64,000 bases of DNA from CAVRIA01 sp963721115 (GCA_963721115.1 CAVRIA010000006.1:434001-498000); one strand, 5' to 3'. Shown: positions 20,232 to 30,247, numbered from the stretch's first letter. Program-made: numbers and translations. Notes: generated by a model not told the origin, from the sequence alone.

Positions 20232-21542
20232 TCACTCCGGGACGGTGGAGTAGACGCTGGCGAGCTGCTGCATGATGTCGCCGCTGGTCACCGGCCGCGC
20301 CGTGTCGGCCGCCGGCGGCTTGCCGCCCAGCAAGCTCTTCGGCGTCACGTCGACGCCGGTTGCTTCGGCCCGCAGCGCCGCCGCCGTGCACTTCTCCTTG
20401 GCGCGGTGGCCGAAGACGTCGACGCCGAAGAAGCGCAGGGCGTTCTGATGCGTGATCTTGTTCACCTCGTCGTCGGGAACCCCCTGCAGGCTGCGCATCA
20501 GGATCTCTGGCGAATTCGGCCAGGTGGTGTCGGAGTGCGGGTAGTCGCATTCCCAGGTGATGGTGTCGATGCCGACGGCGTGGCGGTTCTGGACCCCCGT
20601 GCGGTCGTCGATGAAGCAGGTGATGACGTGCTCCTTCCACACCTGGCTCGGCTTCTTGCCGCCGAAGTCCTGATGCGTCCAGCAGTGGTGGTGCTCGTGC
20701 ACGTAGTCGGCGCGCTCGAGGAAGTAGGGGATCCAGCCGATGCCGCTCTCCGACATCGCGATCTTGATGTTCGGGAAGTCCTTCAGTACGCGCGACCAGA
20801 GGAGATCGGCGGCGCAGTTGACGCTGGCGATCGGCTGCAGGGTGATCATCACGTCGACCGGCGCCTCCATGGAGGTGAACTGCATCCCGGAGCCGGAGCC
20901 GATGTGGATGCACACCACCGTGCCCTCGTCGCTGCACGCCTTCCAGAACGGGTCCCAGTGCTCGTTGTGGAGGGTCGGAAAGCCGAGCTGATCGGGCGCC
21001 TGGGTGAAGCTGACGGCGCGACATCCTTTCTTGGCGACGCGGCGAACCTCCTCGGCCATGAGCTGCGGGTCCCACAGGGGAAGCAGCGCCAGCGGGATGA
21101 AGCGACCGGGATACGTCCCGCACCACTCGTCGATGTGCCAGTCGTTGTAGGCCTGCAAGATGGCGCGCGCCAGCTCCTTGTCCTGCTGGCGGGCGAACAG
21201 CGCGCCGCACAGGCCGGGAAACGACGGGAAGCACAGCGAGGCGAGGACGCCGTTGACGTTCATGTCCTTGATGCGCGCGTGGATGTCGTAGGTGCCGGGG
21301 CGGAGCTGCTCGAAGGAGGTGGGCTCCATGCCGTACTCCTCGGGCGGGCGCCCGACCACGGCGTTGAGGCCGATGTTGATGATCTGCTCGCCCTGGAACA
21401 CCCACACGTCGCTGCCGTCCTTCTTGCGCACGACGCGCGGCGCCTTCGCCTTCCACTGCGGCGCCAGGTGCTGGTCGAACATGCTCTTGGGCTCGACCAC
21501 GTGGTCGTCCACGCTCACCAAGATCAGATCTTCGGCCCGCAT
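20232..21542 (-). CDS. Amidohydrolase-2 family metal-dependent hydrolase/decarboxylase-like
   Basis: ATG 21542 follows GAGGAGGGACATC. The 436-residue protein opens with LVSVDDHVVEPKSMF, the D-x-H variant usual in the ACMSD-like amidohydrolase-2 group, and ends with WECDYPHSDTTWPNS, whose Asp/His serve the C-terminal metal site. Middle landmarks include VCIHIGSGSG and AMSESGIGWIPYFLERADY. The family contains hydrolases and non-oxidative decarboxylases; close relatives in soil bacteria are mostly uncharacterised. A related protein is encoded at 51053-52195. Confidence 0.85.
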   Translation of the reverse strand: MRAEDLILVSVDDHVVEPKSMFDQHLAPQWKAKAPRVVRKKDGSDVWVFQGEQIINIGLNAVVGRPPEEYGMEPTSFEQLRPGTYDIHARIKDMNVNGVLASLCFPSFPGLCGALFARQQDKELARAILQAYNDWHIDEWCGTYPGRFIPLALLPLWDPQLMAEEVRRVAKKGCRAVSFTQAPDQLGFPTLHNEHWDPFWKACSDEGTVVCIHIGSGSGMQFTSMEAPVDVMITLQPIASVNCAADLLWSRVLKDFPNIKIAMSESGIGWIPYFLERADYVHEHHHCWTHQDFGGKKPSQVWKEHVITCFIDDRTGVQNRHAVGIDTITWECDYPHSDTTWPNSPEILMRSLQGVPDDEVNKITHQNALRFFGVDVFGHRAKEKCTAAALRAEATGVDVTPKSLLGGKPPAADTARPVTSGDIMQQLASVYSTVPE

Positions 21543-21645
21543 GATGTCCCTCCTCGGCTGATGGCTGCCCTTCGAGACTAGCGCAGCGGCAGCTTCAAAT
21601 GGAAGGACAGGGCCGTTGGCCCAATCCGCCCAGCCGCGCCGTCCA

Positions 21646-21719
21646 GGTTGTTGGTTGTTGGGTTGTTGGTTGTTAGCCAAAGGTTACCAACAACCCAACA
21701 ACCAACAACCCAACAACCC
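21646..21719. repeat. AACAACC-type hairpin repeat, copy 2
   Basis: GGTTGTTG tandem units pair with CAACAACC tandem units across a short TAGCCAAAGGTTA loop. It lies 34 bases beyond the stop of the minus-strand NIPSNAP-like gene and before the next minus-strand gene, consistent with a terminator between tandem genes. Confidence 0.75.
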
Positions 21720-21752
21720 GGCGGGGCGGTGGGCGGGGTCGGCGAACGCGCC

Positions 21753-22441
21753 TCAACGCAGTCCGAGTGGGTTCATTCGGCCCGGCAGCAGGATCATCTC
21801 CTCCGACTCCCGGACCAGCCGGTCGCGGTAGGCGAACCAGTCGCGCAGGCCCGGGTCGGTCTCGCGCTCGCGCAGGACCGCGCCGAGCTGCGACCACTCG
21901 CGCATCGCCCAGATGGTCAGCACCTCGCGCGGGCGCCAGGCGACACGGTAGGCGCCGACGAGCTGCCAGCCGCGCGGGCGGCGGCGGGCAGGAAATCGCT
22001 CCCGAGCCGGTCCAGATACGCCGCCGCCTCGCCGATCGGCAGCTTGACGATCTCGTGCAGGAAGACGCGGCCCTGCACGCCGGCGGAGGCGAGCCCCTGC
22101 TTGTCCGGCGAGTACGCCGCCGGCAGCAGCACCCGGTCGTGCCCGCCGTGCCGCAGCGCCGTGTTCGCCTGCCACCACTCCTCCATGCTGGTGTCACGCC
22201 CGGTATCCTGGAACTGGCGCTTCAGGTTGGAGGTGAGATTGCCCCACGAGTCGTGCTGCCAGACGTTGACCACCTTCGGCCAGGCGCCCGAGGTCTCGGC
22301 GGTGCGAAACTGGCCGAGCTGGCCGTGGTGCCCGGCGCCGCCCTTGCGCCCCGGGATGAACTGCAGGGAGAGGACGCTGGCCATGTAGTCCTCCTCCCGT
22401 CCCGGCACCACCCGGATGATCTCGTGCAGATAGATCGGCAT
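21753..22441 (-). CDS. NIPSNAP-like protein, copy 2 (single-base frameshift)
   Basis: From ATG 22441 the protein reads MPIYLHEIIRVVPGREEDYM, a ferredoxin-like-fold start, with a second, similar unit VFLHEIVKLPIGEAAAYLDRL about 120 residues later. An indel in the GCCGCCGCC run near 21980 shifts the frame; corrected, it continues RGWQLVGAYRVAWRPREVLTIWAMREW to MNPLGLR, about 229 residues. The duplicated alpha/beta dimeric barrel and the WQLVGAYRV...W pattern match NIPSNAP-type proteins, whose function in bacteria is not defined. It lies five bases behind its paralogue. Confidence 0.7.
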
Positions 22442-22445
22442 CGGC

Positions 22446-23127
22446 TCAGGTCCGCAGCAGTCCCTGCGGCGGCGGCGCCAGCAGCCAGCCCTCGACGTCG
22501 TCCAGCAGGTCGCCGAGCCCCGCGTTCCACTGCTGCAGCGCCTCGTGTCCGTCCTCGGACTCCATCAGGTCGCGCGCGTGCTCCCAGCTCTGCAGCGCCC
22601 ACAGGTTGAGCCCGCGGTTGGGTCGCACGGCGTGGCGGTAGGCGCCGAGCAGCCGCACGCCGCGCGAGCGGGCGATCGGCAGGTAGTCGAACTCGAGCGC
22701 GCGGTGGTAGGCGTCCATGCCGCCGGGCTTGCTCCGCACCTTCTCCAGCAGCACCACCGGCGCCTCGACGCCGTCCGCCCGCAGGCGCGCCAGCGACGGC
22801 GAGAAGGGCGCGCCGACCAGCAGGGCGCTCTCGCCGCCGGACTGCCAGGCGAGGGAGTGCCGGCCCGAGCTCGACGCCGTAGGGGTCCCTGTCCTCGCGC
22901 GGGAACTGCGCCTGCTGGGCGCGGGCGAAGTGATCCCAGTCGTCCATCTCCCAGAGCGCGTTCGCCTCCGGCCAGCTCGCCGTGCTGCCGGCGGTCGCCC
23001 ACACCCCGACCAGGCGGACGCCGTACTCGTCCTCGACGTGCACCGCCCACCTGGAGCGGATCATCTCGATCAACCGCCCGCGGCCGCCGCCGATGACGTC
23101 GAAGCGCTGGAACACGTAGACGGGCAT
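22446..23127 (-). CDS. NIPSNAP-like protein, copy 1 (single-base frameshift)
   Basis: From ATG 23127: MPVYVFQRFDVIGGGRGRLIEMI, then VRLVGVWATAGSTASWPEANALWEMDDW, the first barrel half. An extra G near 22864 breaks the frame; restored, it reads HSLAWQSGGESALLVGAPFSPSL and VVLLEKVRSKPGGMDAYHRALEF, then a second half with VRLLGAYRHAVRPNRGLNLWALQSWEHA. The total is about 227 residues. Tandem paralogue of the next gene, and the two likely form a heterodimer or act on the same pathway; substrate unknown. Confidence 0.7.
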
Positions 23128-23375
23128 GCGACCTTTTAGGGGCGAAGCGGGCGGCGGTTCAAGGGCGGTGTGGCCCTAGAAGATGAAAGACAACCGGGTG
23201 AGCGCCGTGAACACGCGAAGCCGCGGCGGGGCCGATCTTGCAGCTGCCGTGTAAACGCTACCCGATTTCATTCGAGACGGGGAACCCGTCGCGCGCCGCC
23301 GCGCCGATCCCCGGGGTGGCACCGTTCTGGCTGTTTCAATGCGGCGGCGATTTCGGCTCCGCCGTCAGGCCCGCG

Positions 23376-24791
23376 ATGGACACCGATGACCATGGGCGCT
23401 CTGCGCCCGAGGCGGCATGGACTCGTCTCCAATCCATCCTCGGCGAGCGAGGTGACGAGCGCGTCCGCGTCATCGGCCTTTTCGTTTTCTTCTTCCTGGT
23501 GATCGCCGCTTTCTGGGTGCAGAAGCCGATCCGCACGTCGCGTTTTCTGACCGACGTGGGGCCGCGGTATCTGCCGTGGGTCAAGCTCGGTACCGCGTCG
23601 CTGATTCTGCCGGTGGTGATGCTGTACTCCGCGCTCGCCGCCCGCCATCGGCGCGAGCACATGGTCTACCTGTGCGCCGGTGCGTTCGCGGCGTCGTCGC
23701 TGGTGTTCTGGTGGCTGTTCACCACCAGCGTTCCGACGTGGACGCACTACGCCTACTTCTTCTACGTCGACATCTTCAACTCGGTGATGGTGGGGTTGTT
23801 CTGGAGCTTCGCCAACGACGTGACCTCGCCCGAGCAGGCGCGCCGCGCCTACGGCTTCGTCGGCGCCGGCGGCATTCTCGGCGGCGTTTTCGGCAGCAGC
23901 CTCACCGGCTGGACGGTCGAGCGCGTCGGCGCCGCCGACCTGTTGCTGGTCTGCGCGGGATTTCTGTTGGCGATCGCGTGGATTGCGCGGATCGTCGCGC
24001 GGCACAGCGATCCCGCCCCGGCCGCGGCGCAGGGAAAGACGTCGCCGTCGTGGGGCGACGCGGTGGCGGGCGCGCGGCTGACGCTGCGCTCACGCTATCT
24101 GACCTACATCGCCCTGGTGGTCGGACTCTACGAGATCGTCTCCAACGTCATCGACTTTCAGTTCAACACCCTGGTGGCGGCGCGCTACGCCGACGAAGCC
24201 GCGATGGCGGCGTTTCTCGGCCGCTTCGCTTCGGCGTCGATCGTGGCGTCACTGGTCGCGCAGCTCGCGCTGACGACCTGGATCCTGCGCAAGTGGGGTC
24301 CGCGGGTCGGCCTGCTTGTGCTGCCGCTCGTTCTCGGGCTGGGCAGCGCAGCCTTTCTGGCGCTGCCTCTGCTCACCGTCGTCGCCGCGGCATTCTTCGC
24401 CGACGGGGCGCTGAACTACTCGCTCAATCAGACGGCGAAGGAAGTGTTGTACACGCCCACCGACGAGCTGACGAAGTATCAGGCCAAGGCGTTCATCGAC
24501 ATGTTCCTGATGCGACTGGCCAAGGGGGTCGGCTCGGTGCTCATCCTGGTGGGTGTCGCCTGGGGGTCGCTGCAGGGCCGCTCCGTGAGGCAGTTGGGTT
24601 GGCTGAGCCTGGCGGTCGCAATCGTCTGGTTGATCGTGGCGCAGGCGGCGGGCCGCCGCTTTGCCGAGCGAACGCAACCCGAGGCGGCCGGTGCGCCCGG
24701 CTGCGCCGGGCCGCCGCCGGCGCTTCCGGGAAGCACGCCGTTGAGTGCTCAATCGCACGCCCGGGTGGTCGGTCGTCTGAGGAGGCATTGA
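23376..24791 (+). CDS. Nucleotide translocase-like (ATP/ADP antiporter/MFS-type) membrane carrier
   Basis: This 471-residue protein has about eleven to twelve membrane helices. The first helix (VRVIGLFVFFFLVIAAFWVQKPIRTSRF) and the motif KEVLYTPTDELTKYQAKAFIDMFLMRLAKG in the C-terminal half are the hallmarks of the NTP/NDP exchange transporter family (Npt/Tlc) and its free-living relatives. FGFVGAGGILGG-like glycines sit between helices 4 and 5. Start ATG 23376 places the first helix near residue 30; an in-frame ATG at 23238 has no better support. The neighbour at 24791 is translationally coupled. In free-living bacteria the substrate is unproven. Confidence 0.75.
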   Translation: MDTDDHGRSAPEAAWTRLQSILGERGDERVRVIGLFVFFFLVIAAFWVQKPIRTSRFLTDVGPRYLPWVKLGTASLILPVVMLYSALAARHRREHMVYLCAGAFAASSLVFWWLFTTSVPTWTHYAYFFYVDIFNSVMVGLFWSFANDVTSPEQARRAYGFVGAGGILGGVFGSSLTGWTVERVGAADLLLVCAGFLLAIAWIARIVARHSDPAPAAAQGKTSPSWGDAVAGARLTLRSRYLTYIALVVGLYEIVSNVIDFQFNTLVAARYADEAAMAAFLGRFASASIVASLVAQLALTTWILRKWGPRVGLLVLPLVLGLGSAAFLALPLLTVVAAAFFADGALNYSLNQTAKEVLYTPTDELTKYQAKAFIDMFLMRLAKGVGSVLILVGVAWGSLQGRSVRQLGWLSLAVAIVWLIVAQAAGRRFAERTQPEAAGAPGCAGPPPALPGSTPLSAQSHARVVGRLRRH

Positions 24792-25522
24792 TGAAAACGC
24801 GATTCTTCGTTCTGGCCCTCGTCTATTTCGGTGCCGGCTGGCCCGGCGCTGCAGCCCGCGCACAGGAGCCGGCGACGGAGGAGATTCCCCCGCACCTCGC
24901 CGCGCTCAGCGATCGCGACGTGGAGCAGCGGCTGCAGTTTCTCGAAGAACGCCTGGACTCGAGCCGGCAGTACGCCGGTCTGTGGTGGAAGGGCTGGACG
25001 ACCTTCTACTCGCTGGGAGTCGTCATCGAAGCCACGCGCGCGGGCCTGACGGACAACTACGACGCCAAGCGCGCCGATCTGATCCTCAGCAGCGTCAAAG
25101 CGGCGGGAGGCGTCGCCAACCTCCTCCTCACGCCGCTGCAGGCGAAGGACGGGGCCGACGCCGTCCGCCGCATGCCGGGCGCCAGTCGCGAGGACCGCCT
25201 GCGGCAGCTGGCGCGCGCCGAAGAGCAGCTGCGCATCAACGCGGAGCAGGCGGACAAGCGCTATTCGCTGCTGCGCCACGGCCTCAACTTCGCCGTCAAC
25301 GGTGCCGCCGCCCTCATCGTCTGGCAGGGCTTCGACGATCCCAGCCGGGCCGGGCGCTCCTTCGGTATCGGCGTCGCCGTGGGCGAGGCGATGATCTGGA
25401 GCCAGCCCTGGTGGCCTGCCGCCGACTGGCAGGAGTACCAGCGCCGCTTCGATACCCGGCCGCGCGTCAGCTGGCAGCTGGTGCCGACCCTGGGAGGCGC
25501 GGCTCTGCAGGTGAAATTCTGA
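24791..25522 (+). CDS. Secreted/inner-membrane protein of unknown function
   Basis: ATG 24791 overlaps the carrier stop by one base (TGATG) and follows GGAGG, so the two genes are coupled. The 243-residue product has a signal peptide (residues 1-24, cleaved near AARAQ), a central acidic helical part (EQRLQFLEERLDSS) and a glycine-containing hydrophobic stretch near residues 170-200. No known motif. Co-translation suggests a periplasmic accessory of the carrier. Confidence 0.65.
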   Translation: MKTRFFVLALVYFGAGWPGAAARAQEPATEEIPPHLAALSDRDVEQRLQFLEERLDSSRQYAGLWWKGWTTFYSLGVVIEATRAGLTDNYDAKRADLILSSVKAAGGVANLLLTPLQAKDGADAVRRMPGASREDRLRQLARAEEQLRINAEQADKRYSLLRHGLNFAVNGAAALIVWQGFDDPSRAGRSFGIGVAVGEAMIWSQPWWPAADWQEYQRRFDTRPRVSWQLVPTLGGAALQVKF

Positions 25523-25567
25523 AGCCGCCCGTTGGCGCATCGGAGCGATTCTGGTTTTCATGGGCGC

Positions 25568-26903
25568 ATGATCGACAGGGCGAGGTTCCTTCTCCTTTGG
25601 CTTGCGGTGCTCCTCGCTTCTTCGGCCTGCACTCACTTCGCGCCGTACTATCGCGAGCACGAGCTGCGCCAGGTTCCCGCCGTCGGCGACAGCCAGGTCG
25701 ACCACCGCCTGCTCCTGCTCGGCGACGCGGGCGAACCCAGCTCGAACGGGGAGCCGGCGCTGGAGGTCCTCGGGCATCAGGCACGCCTGATGCCCGAGCG
25801 CACGACGGTCGTCTTCCTCGGAGACAACGTCTACGAACGCGGCATGCCGGACCCGATCGAGCCCGAGAAAGCGGCGCTGGACACGGCGGCCGCGGCCGCC
25901 GCCGTCGTTCTCCCCGACGTCTTCGACAGCCGCAAGGAGGCGGAGCGCCATCTGAACGCCCAGATCGACGTGGTGCGCGGCACGCCGGCGCGCGCCATCT
26001 TCATCCCCGGCAACCACGACTGGGATCAGTTCGAGAAAGGCGGCTGGAAACGCATCCTCAACCAGGAGCGGTTTCTGCAGAATGCCGCGGCCGCCGGCGA
26101 CGCCGACGTCTCGATGCGGCCGCGCGGCGGCTGTCCCGGCCCGGTCGCCGTGCCGCTCGGCAGACAGAGGAGAGCTGGTCGTCCTCGACACGCAGTGGTG
26201 GTTGGAGACGCGGCCCGACGGCAAGCCCACGCCGTACGACAATCCCACCCATTGCCCCTACACCATCGAGAAGAACGTGCGCGCCGCGCTCGCGACCGAT
26301 CTCGAGGCGGCGGCGGCCGACGGGCGCTGGACGATCGTGGCGGCGCACCATCCGCTCGAGAGCGAGGGGCCGCACGGCGGATTCGAAGACATCCGGACGC
26401 ACCTCTTTCCGTTCCGCGTCATCGGTCCCTACGTGCCGTTCTACATTGAATGGATACCGCTGCCGGTGATCGGATCGGTGATCGTCGGCCTGCGCGCCTG
26501 CTGCTCGCCGAGTCTGCAGGACATGTCCAACCGGCGTAACGTCCACATGCGCAACAGCATTCTCATGCCGATGCTCGATGCCGCGAACCACGGTGCCGCT
26601 CCGCTCGCCTATGCGGCGGGACACGACCACACCTTGCAGGTGTTCGAATCCAAAAGAGGACCGGGCCTGCTGCTGGTGAGTGGCATGGGCTCGAGTGATC
26701 GGGCCGCGGCGGTGAGCGACAACAGCGACACCTTGTTCGCGCAATCGAATCCCTTCGAGCCGGGTATCATGCAGGTCGATCTTCTCAAGAACGGCGCCGT
26801 CCGCCTTGCCGTCATCGAGTATCGCAGCGATCATCACGAGGGCGTCGAGGTCTACTCCCGCTATATGGCCGAGCCCGGGTCGCGGCCGGGGAGGCGGCAC
26901 TAG
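25568..26903 (+). CDS. Calcineurin-like metallophosphoesterase lipoprotein (single-base frameshift)
   Basis: ATG 25568 gives a lipoprotein-type signal ending SSAC near residue 22. Metallophosphoesterase motifs appear in order: LLGDAGE, VFLGDNVYERG, FIPGNHDWDQF, then, after an extra base near 26160, VVLDTQWW, IVAAHHPLESEG and AGHDHTLQVFE. Together these supply the two-metal site (D, D, N/H, H, HxH). About 445 residues when corrected. It likely cleaves phosphate esters at the cell surface; the exact substrate is unknown. Confidence 0.8.
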
Positions 26904-26955
26904 CTTCGATCCGACGAAAAAATTCTCGCGCAGAGAGGCAGAGAGAGGGAAAGGG

Positions 26956-26977
26956 AGGTGGGGATCGCTCCCCACCT
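26956..26977. terminator. Bidirectional terminator-like hairpin
   Basis: AGGTGGGG and CCCCACCT form an 8-bp GC-rich stem with a 6-base loop, in the 76-bp gap between two convergent genes and only three bases from the CoA-transferase stop. The position suits termination of both transcripts. Confidence 0.55.
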
Positions 26978-26979
26978 TA

Positions 26980-28167
26980 TCAGATCACTCCGTCTCGCAC
27001 CAGCTCCGCGAGCCGTTCCTCGTCGAGGCCAAGCCAGTCGACGTAGACCGCGCGATTGTCCGCGCCCCGCTCGCGGCCGAGGTGGCGCACCTGCGGGCCG
27101 TGCCGCTCGCGGCGCGGCGACGGAGAGGCGAGCGTGATCGGGCCCGCCTGCGGGTCGTCGACCTCCAACAGGCTGCCGCGGGCGCGGAAGTGCGGATTGG
27201 ATGCGACCCGCAGCAGGCCGTCTACGGCGGCGAGAGAGACGCCGGCGGCGCCGAACGCCTCGACCACCTCGTCGCGGCGGCGCGCGCCGATCCAGTCCTC
27301 GATGATCCGATCGAGCTCGTCGGCGTGGGTCACCCGGGCGAGGTTATCGCGGAAGCGCGCGTCGTCGCAGAGCTCGGGGCGGCCGAAGAGATGAAACAGG
27401 CGGCGCACCAGCTCGTCCGTTCCCGCCGTCAGGGCCACCCATTCGCCGTCGGCGGTGCGGTAGGTGTTGCGCGGCGCCACGGTCGGAAATCGGTTGCCGT
27501 GCCGCCCGGGCTCGACGCCGTCGCGAACGGCGGCGGCGATGCGCTGCGAGAGTAGGCCGAGTAGAGGCTCGTACATGGCGACGTCGAGCGTCTCGCCGCT
27601 GGTGCCGGCCGGGCCGGTGTCGCGGGCATAGAGGCCGACGAGGGCGGCGATGATGCCCTGCAAAACGCCCATATAGTCGCCCAGGCCGACCGGCGACAGG
27701 GTGGGCGGGCCGCCGGCCGAGCCGGTCAGCCCCGCCAGACCGCTCATCGCCTCGGCCAGGGTCCCGGATCCCGGCCGCCCGGACCACGGACCGTTGCTGC
27801 CGTAAGCGGTGAGATTGACCACCACCAGGCGGGGGTGGATCCGCTCCAGGTGCCCTTCGTCCAGGCCCCAGCGGGCCAGGCGCTCTCGGTCGAGAGCGGC
27901 GATCAGCAGGTCGGCGCGGGCCAGCATGCGGTCCAGCAGCTCGCGGCCAGCCGGCCTGGTCAGGTCGAGCGTGACGCACTGCTTGTTGCGGTTTACGATC
28001 TTCCATTGCAGGGCGTCGCCGCGGGCGTCGACCAGCCGGCGCAGCGAGTCGCCGCGCGGATGCTCGACCTTGACGACGCGAGCGCCGAAATCGCCGAAGA
28101 AAGCGGCGATCTGCGGCGCCGCCGCGAGGGTGGCGACGTCGACGACGGTGAGCCGGCGAAACGGCAT
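26980..28167 (-). CDS. Family III CoA-transferase (CaiB/BaiF type)
   Basis: This intact 395-residue protein has RLTVVDVATLAAAPQIAAFFGDFGARVVKVEHPRGDSLR, the N-terminal Rossmann part, NRNKQCVTLDLTRPAGRELL, and VAPRNTYRTADGEWVALTAGT. The catalytic Asp region of the family is the LSPVGLGDYMGVLQG segment near residue 165. It moves CoA between carboxylic acids, or is a racemase-type relative. Another family III member is at 58302. The acid substrate is not predictable. Confidence 0.88.
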   Translation of the reverse strand: MPFRRLTVVDVATLAAAPQIAAFFGDFGARVVKVEHPRGDSLRRLVDARGDALQWKIVNRNKQCVTLDLTRPAGRELLDRMLARADLLIAALDRERLARWGLDEGHLERIHPRLVVVNLTAYGSNGPWSGRPGSGTLAEAMSGLAGLTGSAGGPPTLSPVGLGDYMGVLQGIIAALVGLYARDTGPAGTSGETLDVAMYEPLLGLLSQRIAAAVRDGVEPGRHGNRFPTVAPRNTYRTADGEWVALTAGTDELVRRLFHLFGRPELCDDARFRDNLARVTHADELDRIIEDWIGARRRDEVVEAFGAAGVSLAAVDGLLRVASNPHFRARGSLLEVDDPQAGPITLASPSPRRERHGPQVRHLGRERGADNRAVYVDWLGLDEERLAELVRDGVI

Positions 28168-28387
28168 GCGCCAGGGCTAGACCGGGTACTGCGGCGATTC
28201 AAGCGCGGAGCTGTCCGGAGGCCCCTGGTACCGGCGCTTCCTCTACCGAAATGTTGGGGCGATTTTGTAAGAAGCTCACGACGATTCCGTCGGCGCGGCC
28301 GGTTCCGCCGCGCCGCTGTGACCGTCCGGCCGTGGCACCGACCTTGCGCGGTGTACGCGGAGTTGTAGACTAGGAGTGATTCCGCAA

Positions 28388-29044
28388 ATGGCGCACGTCG
28401 CCGACCAAGAAAAAAAACACCCCCGGCACGGTCTTTCCCTCGCCATGCTGACCGCGGTGCTCTGCTGCCCCTGTCCGGCCATCGATTCGCCGGCCGCCGG
28501 GTCCGAGGTTTACCCTGCGGCGGTTCTGGCGCCGCTGGTCACCGAGCGCGGACTGCCCCGCCCGGTCGCGCCGCCGCCGGAGAGTTGCCCCTACGACTTT
28601 CGCAGCGAGATGCCGCCCGGCACGTTCTGCGTCTACCGGGGGTCGATCGTCGGTTCGGCCGGAGAAACGTGCGCGGAGGACGTCGTGGCCCTGTGGAGCA
28701 GCTACACGCCCGCCCAGCTCGCGGACGCGACGCGAGAAAGCGCAGCGCCGAGCCGGTCGGTGTTCGTCGCCTTCGTCGGTGCGGCCGACCTCGTCATGCG
28801 CGGTGTGGTCGACCCGGGCCGGGGCGATCGCGCCCACATGGTCAGCTACACGCTGGGGGGCAACGAGGAGCCCGCGCCGCTCATCGGCGAGACGCTTCTG
28901 CGGTCGAACGGCACCGCCGGCGTGCCCGGCGCGATCCTTACCGTCGACGTCCACGACCCCGGCAGCACGGCGTCCGGCCCCTGCGCCTTCGGTTCCTTCC
29001 ACGGTACCTTCCTCGGCGTGATCAGCAATCGACGCCTTCGCTGA
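28388..29044 (+). CDS. Secreted protein of unknown function
   Basis: ATG 28388 is used (an in-frame GTG lies at 28376). Residues 15-37 form a signal-like segment ending in SPAAG. The mature 180-residue part has six Cys that could form disulfides (SCPYDF, GTFCVYRG, GETCAED, GPCAFG). There are no TM helices and no recognised domain. A hairpin repeat starts immediately after the stop. Confidence 0.6.
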   Translation: MAHVADQEKKHPRHGLSLAMLTAVLCCPCPAIDSPAAGSEVYPAAVLAPLVTERGLPRPVAPPPESCPYDFRSEMPPGTFCVYRGSIVGSAGETCAEDVVALWSSYTPAQLADATRESAAPSRSVFVAFVGAADLVMRGVVDPGRGDRAHMVSYTLGGNEEPAPLIGETLLRSNGTAGVPGAILTVDVHDPGSTASGPCAFGSFHGTFLGVISNRRLR

Positions 29045-29045
29045 A

Positions 29046-29120
29046 GGTTGTTGGTTGTTGGGTTGTTGGTTGTCGGCAGGAATCGACTTCCAACAACCAA
29101 CAACGAACAACCCAACAACC
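29046..29120. repeat. AACAACC-type hairpin repeat, copy 3
   Basis: GGTTGTTG units and CAACAACC/CAACGAACAACC units pair around a CGGCAGGAATCGACTT loop. It starts one base after a plus-strand stop codon and ends six bases before a minus-strand stop, so it lies exactly between two convergent genes. Confidence 0.75.
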
Positions 29121-29125
29121 TGCCC

Positions 29126-30152
29126 TCAGGGGATGGGCAGCGGGATGCAGCCGCACTGCCCCGAGGCGCCGGGCTGACATATGCCGGGAAGGCCGGTGGG
29201 CAGGATGCAGGCATGGCCGCAGCTGTTGCACGGGGGCGGAGGAGGAGGTGGCGCGGGCGCGCACGCGCAGGTTCCACCGCCACTGTCCTGGCAGACTCCC
29301 TGCTCGCCGGCGGCGGTGACGCAGTCCGACCCGCACGGGCACTCGGTGCTCGCTACGCCGCTACACTCGCACACGCCGGTGCCGGCAACGTCGTCGCAGA
29401 CGCCCTGATCGCCGGCGTCGGTGGTGCAGGCGGCCCCGCAGGGACAGGCGGGTGGCGGTGGCGCGCAGGAGCAGGAGTCCGTGGAGCCGTCCGCCGGGGG
29501 TTGGCACTGTCCGGCGCCGCCGTCCGCCGTGACGCAATCAGCGCCGCACGGGCATGTCTCGCAGCGCCCGTTCTCGGAGCAGACCGCGTCGCCGTCGCCC
29601 GGTACGCATCCGGCCCGCAGGCACTGGCCGGGCGAGGCGTCCGCGCACCCGTCGGCGCACTGACAGCACTGCGGCTCCGGGCAGACGCCGTCGACGCAGC
29701 CGTCGACGACCTGACAGCCACCCTCCACGCAGCTGCGGATCGTTGCGCAGCTACGCTCGCCGTCGGCGCACTCGCAGCACGCGGCATCGCACGGGAAGAC
29801 CGGCGCTGCCGCTGACCTTTCCCCAGGCGGCGCGCAGAAACAGGCAGGCGCGGTCGTCGCCGCCCGGGCAGTCGAGTCGATCGCAGTACGCCCGGCACAG
29901 GCCTTCGGCGGCGCCGTTCAACCCATCGCACTCGGAGGGTGGTGGGGGTTGGCAGCGCGGATCGCGCGGCGAGGTACACGGTCGCCCGTGCGATGGGCCG
30001 CCCGGCGAGCGACAGTCGTGACCCCGTCCGTTGTCGTGCTCGGAGGAATCACGCCCGTCGTGTGCGAATGCGCCGGTGGCCGCGCCGACCGAGCTCAGCG
30101 CGAGGGCGGCACCGAACAGAATGGGTAGGATCCTTTTCACCGGACGATTCAT
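29126..30152 (-). CDS. Secreted Cys-rich repeat protein (single-base frameshift)
   Basis: ATG 30152 follows GGGAAGGAG. A signal peptide occupies residues 1-30 (ILPILFGAALALSSVGAATGAFA). A His/Asp-rich and Pro-rich linker is followed by GLCRAYCDRLDCPGGDDRACLFLRAAWGKVSG. An indel near 29800 shifts the frame; restored, it continues FPCDAACCECADGERSC and then several Cys-rich units of the type CPCGADCVTADGGAGQC, CPCGAACTTDAGDQGVC and CPCGSDCVTAAGEQGVC, each about 36-45 residues apart. About 341 residues, more than 40 Cys. A metal-binding or disulfide-stabilised surface protein is inferred; the family is not recognised. Confidence 0.65.
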
Positions 30153-30247
30153 CTGCGTTCTCCTTCCCGGAGGCGCTCCCGCCTCCTCTCCCGGTTCGTC
30201 TCTGCGCCGATCATGATAATGACCGAATTCGTTTTGCAATAAAAAAA

